A program made the translations under genes and the position numbers. The notes beneath the pieces are model-generated. The model searched no databases, had not been told where the DNA came from, and was given only the letters and a program-made list of their open reading frames with translations. DNA of 64,000 bases from Cycas panzhihuaensis (lineage: Eukaryota > Cycadophyta): assembly GCA_023213395.1 (NCBI GenBank), contig CM041465.1, positions 151,721,741-151,785,740 of the forward strand, given 5' to 3'. Shown here one piece after another: positions 1-12,461 of the stretch (position 1 is its first letter; the number at the start of each line of letters is the position of its first letter).

Positions 1-3000
1 TTCAAACTTCACCTTCTATAGTGGTTTGGTGAAGATATCAGTCACTTGATCTACTATGGGGTAGTACTCTAGTTGAATTGTGCCATCATAAACTTATTCT
101 CTAATCCTGTAGACTTTCGAATTTATATGTTTAGTATAATCATGAAATATAGGATTTTTAACCATTTAGATTATAGATTGATTATCCACACATAGGTTGG
201 TAAGACTTATTTGGGTGACATTTAATGTATTCAATAATTTTCTAAGTCATATCACCTCCTTGCTTATCTCAAAAGTAGCAATATATTTAGCTTTGGTAGT
301 TGAGTCTGCAATTATCTTCTGCTATCTAGATCTCCATGATATTGGTGTTGTTCTAAGAAATGCTACATATCTGGACATGGATCTTCCTGTATCTTTATCT
401 CCAACAAAGTCTAAGTCTATATATACATAAAGTTTGAATTCTGCATTAGGTTCATACAACAGACCATATTTGTTGGTTGTCTTCAAGTACCTCAACACTC
501 ATACTATAGTCTGCCAGTGATTCTACTTAGGATTTATCATGAATATTGCAAGAATACAGATAGAGTGTGCAATATCTAGCCTTGTATTGGTAGTATATAT
601 GAGACTACATACAAGTTACCTGTAGAATGTTATGTCTACCTCCCTAGTATCACCATCAGCTGAGAGTTTAATATTAGGTTCCATAGGTGTAGCCATTGGT
701 TGAGCATCTTCTAATTAAAACTTTGCCAGAAGATCATTGATATATTTTTCTTAGGAGAGAAAGATTTTTCCATTCTTTTAAGTTACTTCAATTCCTAAGT
801 AATATTTCATCAACCCAAGGTCAAACAATTCAAAATTTTTAACAAGGTCTTTCTTCAACTAGCTAATTACCTATTCATTATTCCCCATTAATGACATATC
901 ATCTACAAAGATTAAGAGGTAAGTGACTTTATCATTTTGATACTTTATGAATAGTATTATATTAATATCTTGATAGTTGTAAACCTTATATCCAAGTTAC
1001 CTCATTCTTCCAAACAACTTGGTAAACTAAGCACAAGGAGTTTGTTTTAGGCTGTACAAGGACTTTCTGAGCCTACAAACCTTATGCTCATGATCGACAA
1101 TCTCATATCCTTCTGGCTGAGCCATATAAATTTCTTCTTTAAGGTCCTCATTAAGAAATGCAATTTTAATATTGAGCTAGTAGATTTTCTAACCTTGTTG
1201 AGTAACCAAGGCTATAAGAGTTTTAATTGTAGGCTACTTGGTTATAGGAGCAAAGATTTTAGTGTAGTCGAAGCCTTTCCTTTGCGTGAATCCTTTTACT
1301 ACTAACCTTGCCTTGTGTTTTTCTAAGGTGCCATCTGATCTATACTTATTTTTGAACACCCATTTGTTTTGAACTACCTTTCTTCTAAGTGGTAGATTGA
1401 CAAGCTCCCATGTACCGTTCTTGATAAGAGATCGATACTTTTCATTTATGGCATTTCTCCAAGTTACATGCTTTAAAGCTTCTTGGTATATTAGAGGCTC
1501 TTCATTGAGAGCAAGGTGTAATTCTTTTAGTTCAAGCTTAATGGAAAGTGATTCATGTATCCTTGCTCTATGGGCACTTGTAGTGCTAGTTTTTCCTACT
1601 TCATCTAGTCACATATCCTTCTATAGTTGGTAGGATTCATAAAAACTCGAGCTGGGAATGAGGTTTTTATTTCCACAACCTCTTGGTCTTCATTTTGATC
1701 CTAAAAAGGATCATGTAAAATGTTTGACACAAAGGAAGTTAATAATGTTAGAGAAGATGGGCCAGCCACTAATGTTAGAGAAGATGATCCTTCTATTATG
1801 GCTTTGCCTTTGTCAACTTGGTTGTTCTCAAATGATGGTGTTGGATGTATACATATCAGTTGGGAGTCACAACTTGTATCCTCTAGGGCTATATTATTAG
1901 ATTTTAAGATTTTGAGTAACTGTTGAGCATCTCGCTCCCTAAATTTTAGAATTTAGACATCAAATTTAGTAGCATCATTAAATTGGTACAAAGGCATCTT
2001 AGAGTCAAGTCTAAGTAATTGATCTTTAGTCTTCGCATAGATAACATCTCTAGTAATGATGATTTTACATTATGAAGGTAGAAAAACCTTGTATTACTTT
2101 TTGTCCATAGGGTATCCAACAAAGATGCCTTTGATGGCCCTATCTTAGAGCTTATTTTTGTGTTCCTCCAAAATACGAGTATAACAAGTAGAGCCAAAAA
2201 TTTTGATGTAGGAGATAGAGGGGATTTATCTATACTATATTTTATATGGAGAGGGGTTGAGCTTTGGGGGACTAACAATGGTAATATAATACATGGTGGT
2301 CTAGATAGCCTCAGACTAAAGATAGATAGGGATGTTCTTATATACTAGCATAGCACAAGTCATGTTCATGATGGTCTTATTCATGCACTCAACAACTCTA
2401 TTTTGTTGGCGTGTACCTACAACATTGGTCTAAGCAACTCTATTTTTTTGGGGTATATGATTCAAACTCATTAGAATTGTACTTAGCACTATTATTAGTA
2501 CTGAGTATTTTGATCTTGAATCTAGATTCATTTTCCACGTGGGCCTTGAAAGCTTGAAACATAGAAAAAGCTTCATCTTTATTTATAAGAAAAGTAACCC
2601 ATACTTTCTTGGTAAAATCATCAATGAAAGTAATATAATATCATTTCTATTTAAGAGAAGGGATGGGCATATGACTACATATATTTAAGTGTACAAGTTG
2701 CAAAGATTGGCTAGATTTCTACTGACTATGAAGAAAGGGTTGTCTTTGAGATTTGGTAATGATACATGCTTTACATTTAAAGGGATAAGAGGAGACCCTA
2801 GGTATACTAGGAAGAGTGGCATGTAGTTTATTTAAATGATCAATTTTGATATGGCCCATATAAGCATGCCATAGGGCTGCTTAGGACAACTTTTAAGGAG
2901 TCAAGGTTGTGGTAAAAGTAGAGTCATCATCAACATAGTTAGCTTCAGAGGATGGTGAGACATTTAGGCAAAAACGTTTTCCATCAATAATTTTGGTTAT

Positions 3001-3460
3001 AACCATAGTATTTAAAGGAGGGTGAATGACATAAAGAGTTTGATTATTTATAGTTACACTCAGATCAAATCCATGAGAGACAAGAGTGGATAGGGAGAGC
3101 AGGTTCTGCTTCAGAGCAAGAATATATAAAACATCAACAAAGGTAAAATTTAGAAGGCCTGGGAGTTTCAAGTAAACAATTCTAAGTACTTTAACTGACT
3201 AAGATAATTTGTCAGCTACATGTACAACACCATAAACTTTAGAGTTAAAATCCTAAAAGAATTGATGATGACAAGTCATATATTATGTTACTCCAATATA
3301 TATGATCCAAGATGAAGTATTTGAGATGGTACTATTTGCAACTCCAAGTGGTAAAGATAAAAGTGAATAAGCATAGCCACAATGAGCCTCAATATACTTA
3401 GTGGATCTATCAATAATATTTGATGAAGTGGTCCCAATTATTTAAAGGTATACATGAGAA
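1..3460 (-). pseudogene. Copia-II pol remnant (protease, integrase, RT, RNase H)
   Basis: Decayed polyprotein read from right to left. About 3460-2890 is the protease/pre-integrase region; the best open piece (3171-2893) contains LLSLSTLVSHGFDLSV, shared with the sister element near 63680. About 2890-2160 is integrase and about 2150-1950 the segment after integrase (GYPMDKK-like). About 1650-1320 leads into reverse transcriptase, which occupies about 1320-500, followed by RNase H to the edge. Stops and frameshifts occur throughout and no frame stays open beyond about 110 codons, so it cannot make a working polyprotein. Domain borders are inferred by comparison with the better preserved copy at 37736-40739. 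Confidence 0.75.
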
Positions 3461-3509
3461 AATTACATTCCACTAAAAGTATCTTCAAAAGAAGTATTAT
3501 CAACATTAT

Positions 3510-3596
3510 ATACATACATCAGTTGGGAGTCACAACTTGTATCCTTTGGAGCTCTATTGTCAGATTCCAAGATTTTGAGCAATTATTAAGCATCCA
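3510..3596 (-). repeat. Misplaced internal duplicate of the pol linker
   Basis: The stretch holding atcagttgggagtcacaact and the following bases is a near copy of 1845-1921, the linker between integrase and RT in the same element. Here it sits next to the leader, where gag should be. It suggests a rearranged template or recombination that also removed gag. Confidence 0.6.
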
Positions 3597-3685
3597 CTTT
3601 TATAATCTCCTTCACCACATGGATTGTGAGGGAGAAGGAAGTGATGGCTCCATTGCAAGTGCAAGTGAGGAATATGAAGGAAGTA

Positions 3686-3699
3686 AGTTCTGATACAAC
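3686..3699 (-). other. Primer binding site (initiator Met tRNA type)
   Basis: On the minus strand it reads TGTATCAGAACT, close to the TGGTATCAGAGC consensus complementary to the 3' end of tRNA-iMet, and it abuts the LTR that begins at 3701. Confidence 0.6.
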
Positions 3700-3700
3700 A

Positions 3701-3998
3701 TGAAAAGAGTGGATCTATCCTTCATCTCCATGCACTAAATACAAAGGTAAACATAGGAGCAAGAGAGAGTTGAGAGAATGAGAGTAGATCTTACAAAATA
3801 AGGAGGTAAGAATGAGACTCCTTTATTTAAGCTTTTACTTTTATAGTGAGAGAGGGAGCATTAGAGTTAGGTAAAATGAAATTATATAGAATGCACATGA
3901 AAGTACATTTCACTTAAGTGATCTAATTTAAAGTTCACTTAAGACCCTTTTAGGAATAATCAACTAATGTAATGACCTTGTGATATTAATACATTTCA
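3701..3998 (-). repeat. 5' LTR of the antisense Copia-II element
   Basis: About 298 bp bounded by TGAAAA and TTTCA (TG...CA on either strand). On the minus strand it begins like the 312-bp LTRs at 36173, 41187 and 59957 (start of the tgaaa-type, then aaggtcat within the first 30 bases) and ends in a gatccactcttttca-like stretch. It is more diverged than those LTRs. Confidence 0.7.
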
Positions 3999-4019
3999 GT
4001 TAGAAGCTTACAAAGAATG

Positions 4020-6585
4020 GAGGGGACCCTAGTTGATAGTTGGAGATTTCAATATAGCCTTGTCCCCTAAAGAGAAGAAAGTAGGTTAGGGAGACTGGAT
4101 GGAGAGCATGGAGGACCTAGGGGAATTCATGCAGAAGGGGGGAATGATAGACCTCCTTCTTAGGGGCCCAAAGTATACTTGATCTAATAGAAGGTTGGGA
4201 ACCAACCATATACAGGTCAAATTAGATAGAATTCTAGTAAACTATACTTGGGCAAGTCAGTATAGTAATATAATTTTAAAATCCATACTAAAGACAATAT
4301 CAGATCACTCCCCATTGGTGTTGGGATTTGCTAACAACAAGAGATATATGGGATCCCCCTTCTTCTTTAAGCTAATGTGGATAAAGGATCCAAGTATTTG
4401 AGAGATTATCAAAGATTGGTGGTCAATGCCAGTGGAGGGATGTGTGATGCTAAGGTTCTCCAAGAAGTTGAATTCAGTGAAACATCAAGTTAAAGAGTGG
4501 AATAAGAGATCTCATGGGAATACTTTGAAATAAAGAATGAGATCTTGAGTGAGATTAAAGAACTAGAGGCAAACATCTAGGAGGAAGGAAGGTCTCAATC
4601 CCTACATTAGACTGAGAGAGGCCTCCTCTCTAAGTTGGAGGGCATCCTCTTAAAGGAGGAGATCCATTGGAGGCAAAAATCTAAAGCCTTATGGTTGGCC
4701 AAGGGAGATAAAAATACGAAATTCTTCCACATGACAATGATGAAACATAGATCTTGAAACCTAATCAAGGCCTTGGTTAACAAGGATAGTGAGGAGATTT
4801 TAGGGTAAAGAGGCATGAAGGAAGTGGCGGTGGACTACTTCAAAGATATATTCAATGAACTTAGATGCTAGGATAGGGTATCTGGGAGAGAGCTTCTTGG
4901 CCTGATTCCTAAAATTGTAGGAGTATAAACAAATAGAGTTTTGGAAGCTCTATTCTCACTAGAAGAAGTTAAAATGTTGTCTTTGGTATGAAGAGGGAGA
5001 AAGTACCTAGTCCAGATGGCTTCCCCCCTAGTTTTTTCTAGGAATATTAGGATATTATTAAAGATGATCTTTTAGAGGTTGTTATAGAATTCTTTGAGAA
5101 TAGTAAGATCCATGGAGAATGGCAGTCTACCTTTTTGGTCTTGATTTTGAATAAAGGAGATGCAAAAAAGATGGAGGCCTTTAGACCCATTAGTATTTGT
5201 AATTTAAAGTACAACATTTTGTTAAATATATTAGCCAATAAGTTAAAGAGAACTCTTCCTCTAGTTATATGGCCTAATCAGGATGGCTTTGTAAAAGGAA
5301 GATAAATATTAGGTGGAATAATTATGGTCCATGAAATTATCCATTCAACTTTATAGAAGAAAGAGCATGGTATGATCATTAAAATTGACCTCTCTAAGGC
5401 CTATGACAGGGTGTCATGGGAGTGCCTAATAGACTGCATCAAATCCTTCGTCTATGGAGACCATTGGGTGAGCTATGTAAAAAGTTGTATCTTGAAGCCA
5501 AAGTTTTCTGTGATTATTAATGGTACCTCGATAGTTTTTTTTTCCAAGCTTTAAAGGATTGAGGCAAGGGGACCCCTTAGTTCCATACCTGTTCATTATC
5601 ATGGTAGAATTAATGGGAAGGTCTATGGAGGAGGCCAAGAAGGTAGGAAAATTTATGGGTTAAAAACCCATCTCAGGGATAGATAACATGGTTCACTATC
5701 ATTTTATGGATGACAATATTTTGTTGGGGAGGGCGGCCATCACATAAACTAAAGACATGAAGAGTGAACTTGAAAGGTTTAAGATTGTGAAGAATCAGAA
5801 GATAAATCTCAACAAGAGCAACATATATTTCCTAAACACCATGGAGAGAACCCAAAGAGCGATCAACAGGATCCTTGAAATGCCCATCAAGAGGCTTCTA
5901 TCCTTATTCCTTAGCATGCTGCTATTTGTAGGTAGAATGAAGAAGGACCTATGGAACATGACTATTGATCAGGTGTAAAGGAAGATGGTTGGCTAAAAGG
6001 GAACGCTTCTCTCTCAAGCATGAAAACTTCAATTATTGGTGGCCTCTCTCTAGAGTGTTCCAACCTATATGATGTCATTATTCAGATGTCCAGTGAAGGT
6101 GATTAATACCTTAGAATCTATTCAAAAAAGGTTTATGTGGTCTAGAGTAAAGGAGAGGGACAAGATTCATTTAGTACCTTGGGAAAAAGTATGCCTCCCT
6201 AAATGGGCTAGAGGGCTGAATGTTAAAAATATTACCTACTTTAATAAGGCTTTGGTGGCTAAACTAGGATGAAGAGTGGTTAGGAAAGACAAAAGCCTGT
6301 GGTGTGTGATTATGGCCTAAAATTATCTCAGGGACAAGAAATACCCAGATGATGATATTTTGGGCAAGTTAGATTCCACAATATAGAGGAGCCTTAAATA
6401 CATAAGGAAGATGCTGGTGAAGGGAGTTCAATGGTGTTTGGGGGATGGGGAGAGGATTAACCTATGGGAGGATGTCTGGTGTGGACAACCTGATATGAAG
6501 GTGAGACCAGTTATTAGTCCCATCCAAGACACCTATGAAAGGTTATATGGCAAGAAAGTCAAGGAGTACTGGGAGACCTAAGGGG
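4020..6585 (+). pseudogene. LINE ORF2 remnant: endonuclease C-terminus and reverse transcriptase
   Basis: 4030-4400 encodes the end of an APE-type endonuclease, with VGDFNIALSPKEKK and SDHSPLVLGF. RT follows from about 4650: PSPDGFPP, FRPISICNLKY, IIKIDLSKAYDRVSWECL (5380-5430) and the catalytic FMDDNILLG (about 5707-5733). Connection-like sequence QKRFMWSRVKERDKIHLVPW is at about 6125-6180. Reading requires several frame changes and stops are frequent, so it is inactive. ORF1, the zinc finger and RNase H are absent. Confidence 0.8.
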
Positions 6586-6630
6586 GAATAAAGAGACCTA
6601 AGGAGTACTGGGAGACCTAAGGGGGAATAA
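6561..6630 (+). repeat. 39-bp period tandem duplication at the LINE fragment's end
   Basis: A 31-bp unit at 6561-6591 recurs exactly at 6600-6630, separated by agagacct. It marks the downstream edge of the LINE fragment. Confidence 0.85.
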
Positions 6631-6889
6631 GTCTTATTGTAGTTCATAAAACCCCAAATTTTGGTCCACTTTCAAAAGGGTATAACTTTTGCTACAGGTA
6701 TTATAATTTAATTTCATCTAAACTATTAGAATTCTAGTTTAGAGACATCTAAAATAAGTTATTAAAGACTATATTTTGGTAAAAAATAGTAGGATAAATT
6801 TTAATTTCAAGTTGATCTTTAATGTTAAAGTCCTATAAGGTAATCATAGGGATGTATGAAGAGATTCTTATCTTCACTAAGATAGAGGA
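6631..6889. other. AT-rich spacer, no gene seen
   Basis: About 260 bp between the LINE fragment and the gag-like reading frame. No open frame, repeat or motif was recognised. Confidence 0.5.
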
Positions 6890-7445
6890 GTCTTGCCCAT
6901 AGGATGGCTAGATAGGATTAAAGAATGCCTTGAAATAAAACCTTGTATATTAAAAAGAGAATTTGTTCTAATTATTAATCCATATTTAGATGGTAAGGCT
7001 CATGAATGGGACTTAAATACACTATCTCATGTGAAATCATGACAAAGGTTTTTGAAGTATTTCCCTATAATATTTAATGAAAGGATTAGTATATGGTAGT
7101 TTAAACATTGGTGGAGTTATATTAATGATTATTTTACAAGTTTCAAGGAAAAGCATCAAGTTGAAGATAGGGTAAAATTCCAATAATAAGCATTAGTAAA
7201 ATTAATGTCTAAATTTGAAAGAAAGTAAAGTATTAAAAGAAAGACGAATCCATTGGTGAAGGAGAACAAACATAGGTAACCAAATAAGATGAAGAGAAAG
7301 CATATCATATGTACAATCATGACAAAGGAAAGGATAAACATATTGATAAGTAATCAATAGAATCAATAGAGAAATAAATTAAGATACAAAGACCAAGCAA
7401 GGAAGAATTCAATATGGGGCAACCTACAAAAGAATCTAAATAATA
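6890..7445 (+). pseudogene. Decayed gag-like reading frame
   Basis: One plus-strand frame stays largely open for about 180 codons with scattered stops and no obvious start. It reads WLDRIKECLEIKPCILKR and then NPYLDGKAHEWDLNTLSH, followed by a lysine-rich tail. The G-x-A-x-x-W pattern and spacing recall retrotransposon gag proteins, but I cannot assign a family. It could also be an unrelated fossil ORF. No LTR or zinc knuckle was found nearby. Confidence 0.35.
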
Positions 7446-7784
7446 AATTTACTCAAATAAGGTACTTGTTATGAATTTAAATCATATTTTACATTATTCC
7501 ATTTGTTATTATAGTTTTATAGCTAATTTTAAACCTTCATTTTATATGATTATAGAAGACCTCACATCCGCCACTTACTAAGAATCTATAGTTGATATAT
7601 ATATCCTTCTTTGTAATAAGATTAGCCTAATTCCTCCACTGATCCTTGACTATTTTTATCCTCTAAATTAGTTAAATCCCATGCTCTTCACCATGCTCTA
7701 TTTTCTTCTTTTCTTTTTCTCCCATCTGTTAATATTCACAAGCCATATAATCATTGCCCTCATCCTTATATTACGCCTTTATAT
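7446..7784. other. Intergenic, pyrimidine-rich toward the right
   Basis: No coding frame seen. The 7620-7780 part is rich in C and T on the plus strand. It forms the left flank of the LTR element that starts at 7785; similar pyrimidine-rich DNA continues on the right flank after 11480. Confidence 0.5.
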
Positions 7785-8251
7785 TATTGGAATATAAATT
7801 TTACAAATATTAATATAATGTTTAATTAGTGGTCTAGTGATAATTGATTAATGTAAGGATTTGTCATATATGATCTGATAGACTAATATAATAGTGAAAT
7901 ATAATCAGATGATGATAAGGTTATACATCTATATAAGGGTAATGTATATTAAAAAGAAAATTAGATCACATAGTCCTCCTTATAAGGATATGATGACTTA
8001 CCGTGTGGATTATTTTATTGTTATTTCTTAATATAAGATCTTATATGCATTTAGAGGTAATTTTTTCTATTCATAGTTTTTTCACATCAAATATAATATC
8101 ACATACTATTCTTGTATAATTGACTCTTATGCCTTTATTCCCATCTATTTATTGTATTCATTATATACTTGATTGATCATGTGATTATATTTCCTCCTAT
8201 TTGATTACACACTTCTACATAATTTATTTTAAAAAATGTAATAATTTAATA
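7785..8251 (+). repeat. 5' LTR of LTR-IV
   Basis: 467 bp, aligned by eye over its full length with 11017-11475. Shared landmarks include tagtcctcc, aggatatgatga and gtatcacata-like blocks in the same order. Confidence 0.75.
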
Positions 8252-8264
8252 TGATACCAGAGCC
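8252..8264 (+). other. Primer binding site of LTR-IV
   Basis: tgataccagagcc directly follows the 5' LTR and differs from the tRNA-iMet PBS TGGTATCAGAGCC by two transitions. Confidence 0.65.
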
Positions 8265-11007
8265 AAGGTGCATAATAATTAAAAGATCCTAGTGAGATAT
8301 TGAAGCAAAGTTGTGTAAAAGAAGTAAGAAGAAAGTTGATAATAGGATAAGAAGGTCAGACATATATGGTGATGATCTTCATCATCTAAAGATGGTCCAT
8401 GCATGCGTTGCTAAGCTGGTGAATATTAAAGATTAATTTATTGAGGGAAAAAAAAGGATATGTTAATGACATATGATTGGCATGATTGGGGTGTGATAAA
8501 GATGATAAAAAGCTACATATGAAGTTAAAAGTAAAGTGAATGAAAGTCATATACAAGATGAAGAGGAATACATTTAAACAAATATATAATATCCATTTGT
8601 TTAATTATTTATGAACATTTATTATGTATGTAACTAGCATATTCATGAACTATGCAGGTTTATGAGGTACATCCATAAGATAAAAGTCTAAACAATACTA
8701 ATCACCCTATAAGAGTAAGTTATAGCTTTTAGTACTACATGAGTGAAAGTGAAACAAGTAATAGGTTTGTACTAGTTAGTATATAATAGATTGATATTAG
8801 TTTTGACAATAAAAATAAAGTGACAATAACAAAAATATATGGCATTATAACACCAATGAAAAGTTATATTTGTAAAATATTTTAAACTAACTAAAGTTAG
8901 GGTTTTAAATATGAAGGTATTAAATATAGTTTTATTTAGCATGATTATCATTATTGAGTGAAAACAATGGTGAAGGTTTGTATATTATCTTTGTTATAAA
9001 CTTGATATATTAAAGGTTTATAAATATTAATGACATGGTACAACGAGAAATGGTTGTTGGCAAGATGTTTTGAGGCACAAATTAGGGTTTGAAGAAGTTT
9101 GAAGTAGGTACAAAGATGAGGGTTTTATCAAAGATTTATAATTTTAGATATATAAATGGTATAGTTTTTTAAAATAATTCTAAAATTAAGATGAATATAC
9201 CTAATCCATAAATTCTAAGTGGTTATACTATAGGTTTTAAAGAAGAATTATGAAATACATAAGAGTTTCAATTTTGGCCTACTATATGCTATCATCTATA
9301 GTGTAAAAAAATTGTTATTATAACTTCAGATAGCCATAAATTTTATTATAGATATATAATTGACCTCAATTTATTCTTTTAATATATGCACCTTAAAGTC
9401 TACTTTCTATTAGAAGTGATTCTAGATCAATTATATATTAGAATAAAAAGTTATCAATATTTTAGTAATATGTTAATGCACTTTTATGGTGTGATGACAC
9501 TATTTTGAGTATAACATCTTTATATAAGATCAAATTTGAGTGCAACCTAAACCATTAAAAAGAAGACTCAAAGCCAAACAAAATGAGTGGTGATAAGCCA
9601 TAGTTTAGACATTGTATCATAGAGATTTTAATTAGTAAAATTAAGTTATTTTTGGCATACTAAAAGTGATTTTTTTAAAGAATTTTAAGATATAATTTAG
9701 TATTTTGTATTATTTTCAAAGGGTCTTGAGTACATAATGATACAAATAAATATTATATAATGAGTTTAAAAATATATTTAGTTGAAAAATAACATAAATA
9801 AACACATTTATAATTAATTTAATGACATATTTATGGCTCAAAATTTAAAATGTAAAGTATAAATGAGAAGCTTTTATGATAGATATTGATATATACATAC
9901 TAAACATGATACTTGATCCCCTAATAGATTTAATATATTGTATATAATGATTAGTTATCACTAATCAAATGAATTTAATACAAGTTGATGAATGATGACA
10001 CTAATCATTTAATAAAGTATATGATTTGATTTGATGAGGAATAATTAATACCTATTGGTTTAAATAAATAATTAAATAATTAATGAAAGATAAAAGAAAT
10101 GACCTAATTATTTAAGAGAAATTAGTAGTTTGATATTTTTTTAGAGTTATTATTTGGATGATGAGAGTTTGTTGAGATTGTTTAATGTATTGAGTAAGTT
10201 TACCACTTGATATAAGACATGTAGGAGTCTCATAAGTTTGATTATTTGAGAAATTAAAAATAATAGTTGTAGGTTATTTATAAAATTAGGTTTAGTTATT
10301 AAGGAGAAAATTAATATGTCTTTTAATTAAAAATCTAATAACTACATATGATAAGAGATATAAAAGTATATTAGACATGTTACCTTAGTACAACTAGCTT
10401 AATAGCCTAGGCGGTATGCCCTGTTTATAGAGTTAGTTTAAGAAGAGATAATTGATTGATTAATTGCCAAAGAAAGCTATAATAAGTTAAAATTTTTCTA
10501 TATCTCATAATATAAGAGTTGAGAGAAGGTTTATGAGTTCTCTTATTAAAATAAATTTGATTATTTATAATATATTATATTTGTCTTATGAAGTTGATGA
10601 ACCATATATGAGAAATACTTTTTAGATAATTAGTGATTATAGAAGCTGATTACCCATGTATTTTAATAGATAGTTATTATTTTATATGGGCCTCATTCAA
10701 TTTGATTTGATGATGAGGTTAATAATTTATTTTTACAACTTATAGGTGAAAGATATGAAGTTATTAAGGAGAAACTTCATATATCATAATGAGTTAAGAG
10801 TCATGTTTATTTGATTGTTAGTTTATAGATGGTGATGTGTTATATTTCTATGACATAAGATGTAATTTACTTGTAGAAGATAACTATGATAAAGACAAGT
10901 TTTATAGATGTTGATGCTTACAGGTGATACAAGGATAAAGATAAATAGGTGTTCGAACATAATTTAATATAAAGATGAACACATTTGAATTTCATAAATT
11001 AAATATT
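8265..11007. other. Interior of LTR-IV, no gene seen
   Basis: AT-rich with frequent stops in all frames. I saw no conserved retroelement motif and no strong tandem repeat. Confidence 0.55.
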
Positions 11008-11016
11008 AAGGGGGAG
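11008..11016 (+). other. Polypurine tract of LTR-IV
   Basis: aagggggag immediately precedes the 3' LTR, in the position and composition expected for the plus-strand primer. Confidence 0.65.
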
Positions 11017-11475
11017 TATTGGAATATAAAATTCATAGATATTGATGTAATGTTTAATTAGTAGTTTAGTGATGATTGGTTAATATAAAAAATTCTCACA
11101 CATAATATTATAGGTTGATGTAATCGTGAAATGTAATCAAATGATAACAAGGTTATATGTTTATATAAGAGTAAGGCATATTTAAAAAAAAATTACATCA
11201 CCTAGTCCTCCATATGAGGATATGATGAATCACCACGTGGATCATTTAATTATTATTTCTTAATATGATATCTCATATATATTTAGAGGTGGTTTTTTTC
11301 ATTTATGGATTTTTCACATTAAACATGGTATCACATATAATGTTTGTATAATTGACTCTCATACTCTTATCTTTATTCATATATTATGTTCACTATATAC
11401 TTTATTGATCATATGATTATATTTCTTTCTATTTAATTATATACTTTGGTATAAGTCAATTAAGAGAATTTAACA
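11017..11475 (+). repeat. 3' LTR of LTR-IV
   Basis: 459 bp starting tattggaata and ending tttaaca, followed by tatgt, the right copy of the TSD. Confidence 0.75.
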
Positions 11476-11480
11476 TATGT

Positions 11481-12096
11481 ATGTCACTCCATAACCTTGC
11501 TCCTAACCTAAACTACATTTACCTTCTCATCCCCTATTTTCCTACTAATCTTCTATGTACTTGGTTTTCTAATCTCATCCCAAACATATATTATCCTTAT
11601 CCCTTACCTTCCTCACTTAAATTATTATTTCCTAAACACCCTTCTTATAGGCTTTAACTCCTTAATTTTCCTCATCATCTTTATCCCCCTTCATTATTAA
11701 CTAACATTTTAATTTTTATATGTTTTCTTATTAACATTCTTAATTATATCAACTAACTATCATACCTCCTTATCTTTTTTTTTTTTTTTTTCTCTTATAA
11801 AATCTCCACATCCCTTATTGTTTAATTCCCTATAAAGGTTATCCTACCATCTTTGGTCTTTATACCTGTCTTACCCTTTTATAGAACCTCTCAATATATA
11901 CCCTTTTATTCTTTTTTCCTTTTTCTAATTCACTTAGATATGTTGTTTTCTCATATAAAATAGTCCAACAAAGTCTAACACTTGATTTTGTCCTCTTTTT
12001 CCATTAATGTTGTATATATGTTACTCCCCAATCTCTCACATAGTCCACATATCTCTTATCTTTTATTAGAAAATAAGCATGTAGAGATCTATACCA
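11481..12096. other. Intergenic pyrimidine-rich DNA
   Basis: Plus strand is rich in C and T, with a run of about 20 T near 11770-11790. No open frame or repeat structure was recognised. Confidence 0.5.
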
Positions 12097-12411
12097 TGTT
12101 AGAAAAATAATATACTATACATGTAATAGATGAACTAAGATAGTGAGTTAATGATATAACAATGAAGTACAAAGAAAATGAAGTATATACAAATGAATAT
12201 AAGAGATGGAGAAATGACCAAAACTTAAATTAGAATAAATGATAATGTGCATACTTATAGTTCAAGCTCACAATCAATGAGACAACCCTATTAGTCAATC
12301 TTAGGGGTAGCACACATCTCCATATGGATTATAACCTCAAATATAAAATATACATAAATATAGAGAGAATGTACATGAGGGTAATTATATAACTGAGTAT
12401 TACATCTAACA
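12097..12411 (-). repeat. Candidate 3' LTR of an antisense element (LTR-V)
   Basis: 315 bp bounded by TGTTAG on the left and CTAACA on the right, followed at 12412-12421 by tttcctccct, a polypurine tract on the minus strand. The arrangement matches the left end of LTR-III (31159-31445). No second LTR was found. The interior to the right runs into the duplication boundary near 13730, so the element is probably truncated there. Confidence 0.5.
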
Positions 12412-12461
12412 TTTCCTCCCTGTAATAGTCAATTACATAATGAAATATCACATTAAATTAT

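Larger units (their letters stand above)
1..3998 (-). mobile_element. Ty1/Copia retrotransposon (family Copia-II), antisense, cut by the window edge
   Basis: Read on the minus strand this is a Copia element whose 5' LTR is at 3701-3998 and whose RNase H end runs off position 1. It is the same family as the elements at 36173-41498 and 59957-64000: the first 60 bases are the reverse complement of a stretch near 40630-40695 with few changes, and the protease region matches 63600-63770. Gag is essentially missing, because only about 450 bp separate the PBS from the protease region. The 3' LTR lies outside the window, so no TSD can be checked. Confidence 0.85.
4001..6630 (+). mobile_element. L1-type LINE fragment, truncated at both ends
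   Basis: Corresponds to roughly 19090-21640 of the full-length LINE at 16632-23053: it starts inside the endonuclease domain and stops after the end of RT, before the zinc finger and RNase H. No polyA or TSD is visible. It begins directly at the outer edge of the Copia-II LTR at 3998, so the two elements may have been joined by insertion or deletion. Confidence 0.8.
7785..11475 (+). mobile_element. LTR retrotransposon without recognisable coding (LTR-IV)
   Basis: Complete by structure. LTRs at 7785-8251 and 11017-11475 share colinear sequence; tatat/tatgt flanks (7780-7784, 11476-11480) form a 5-bp TSD with one mismatch; a PBS lies at 8252 and a purine tract at 11008-11016. Both LTRs start tattggaat (TG start decayed) and end tttaata/tttaaca. 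The 2.76-kb interior shows no protease, integrase, RT or RNase H in any frame I read. That fits either a non-autonomous (LARD-like) element or a very old one whose pol has decayed. The many mismatches between the LTRs favour considerable age. Confidence 0.75.

Noticed and set aside
11480-12096. Possible promoter or gene in the pyrimidine-rich stretch
   Set aside because: No open frame, and no motif beyond base composition.
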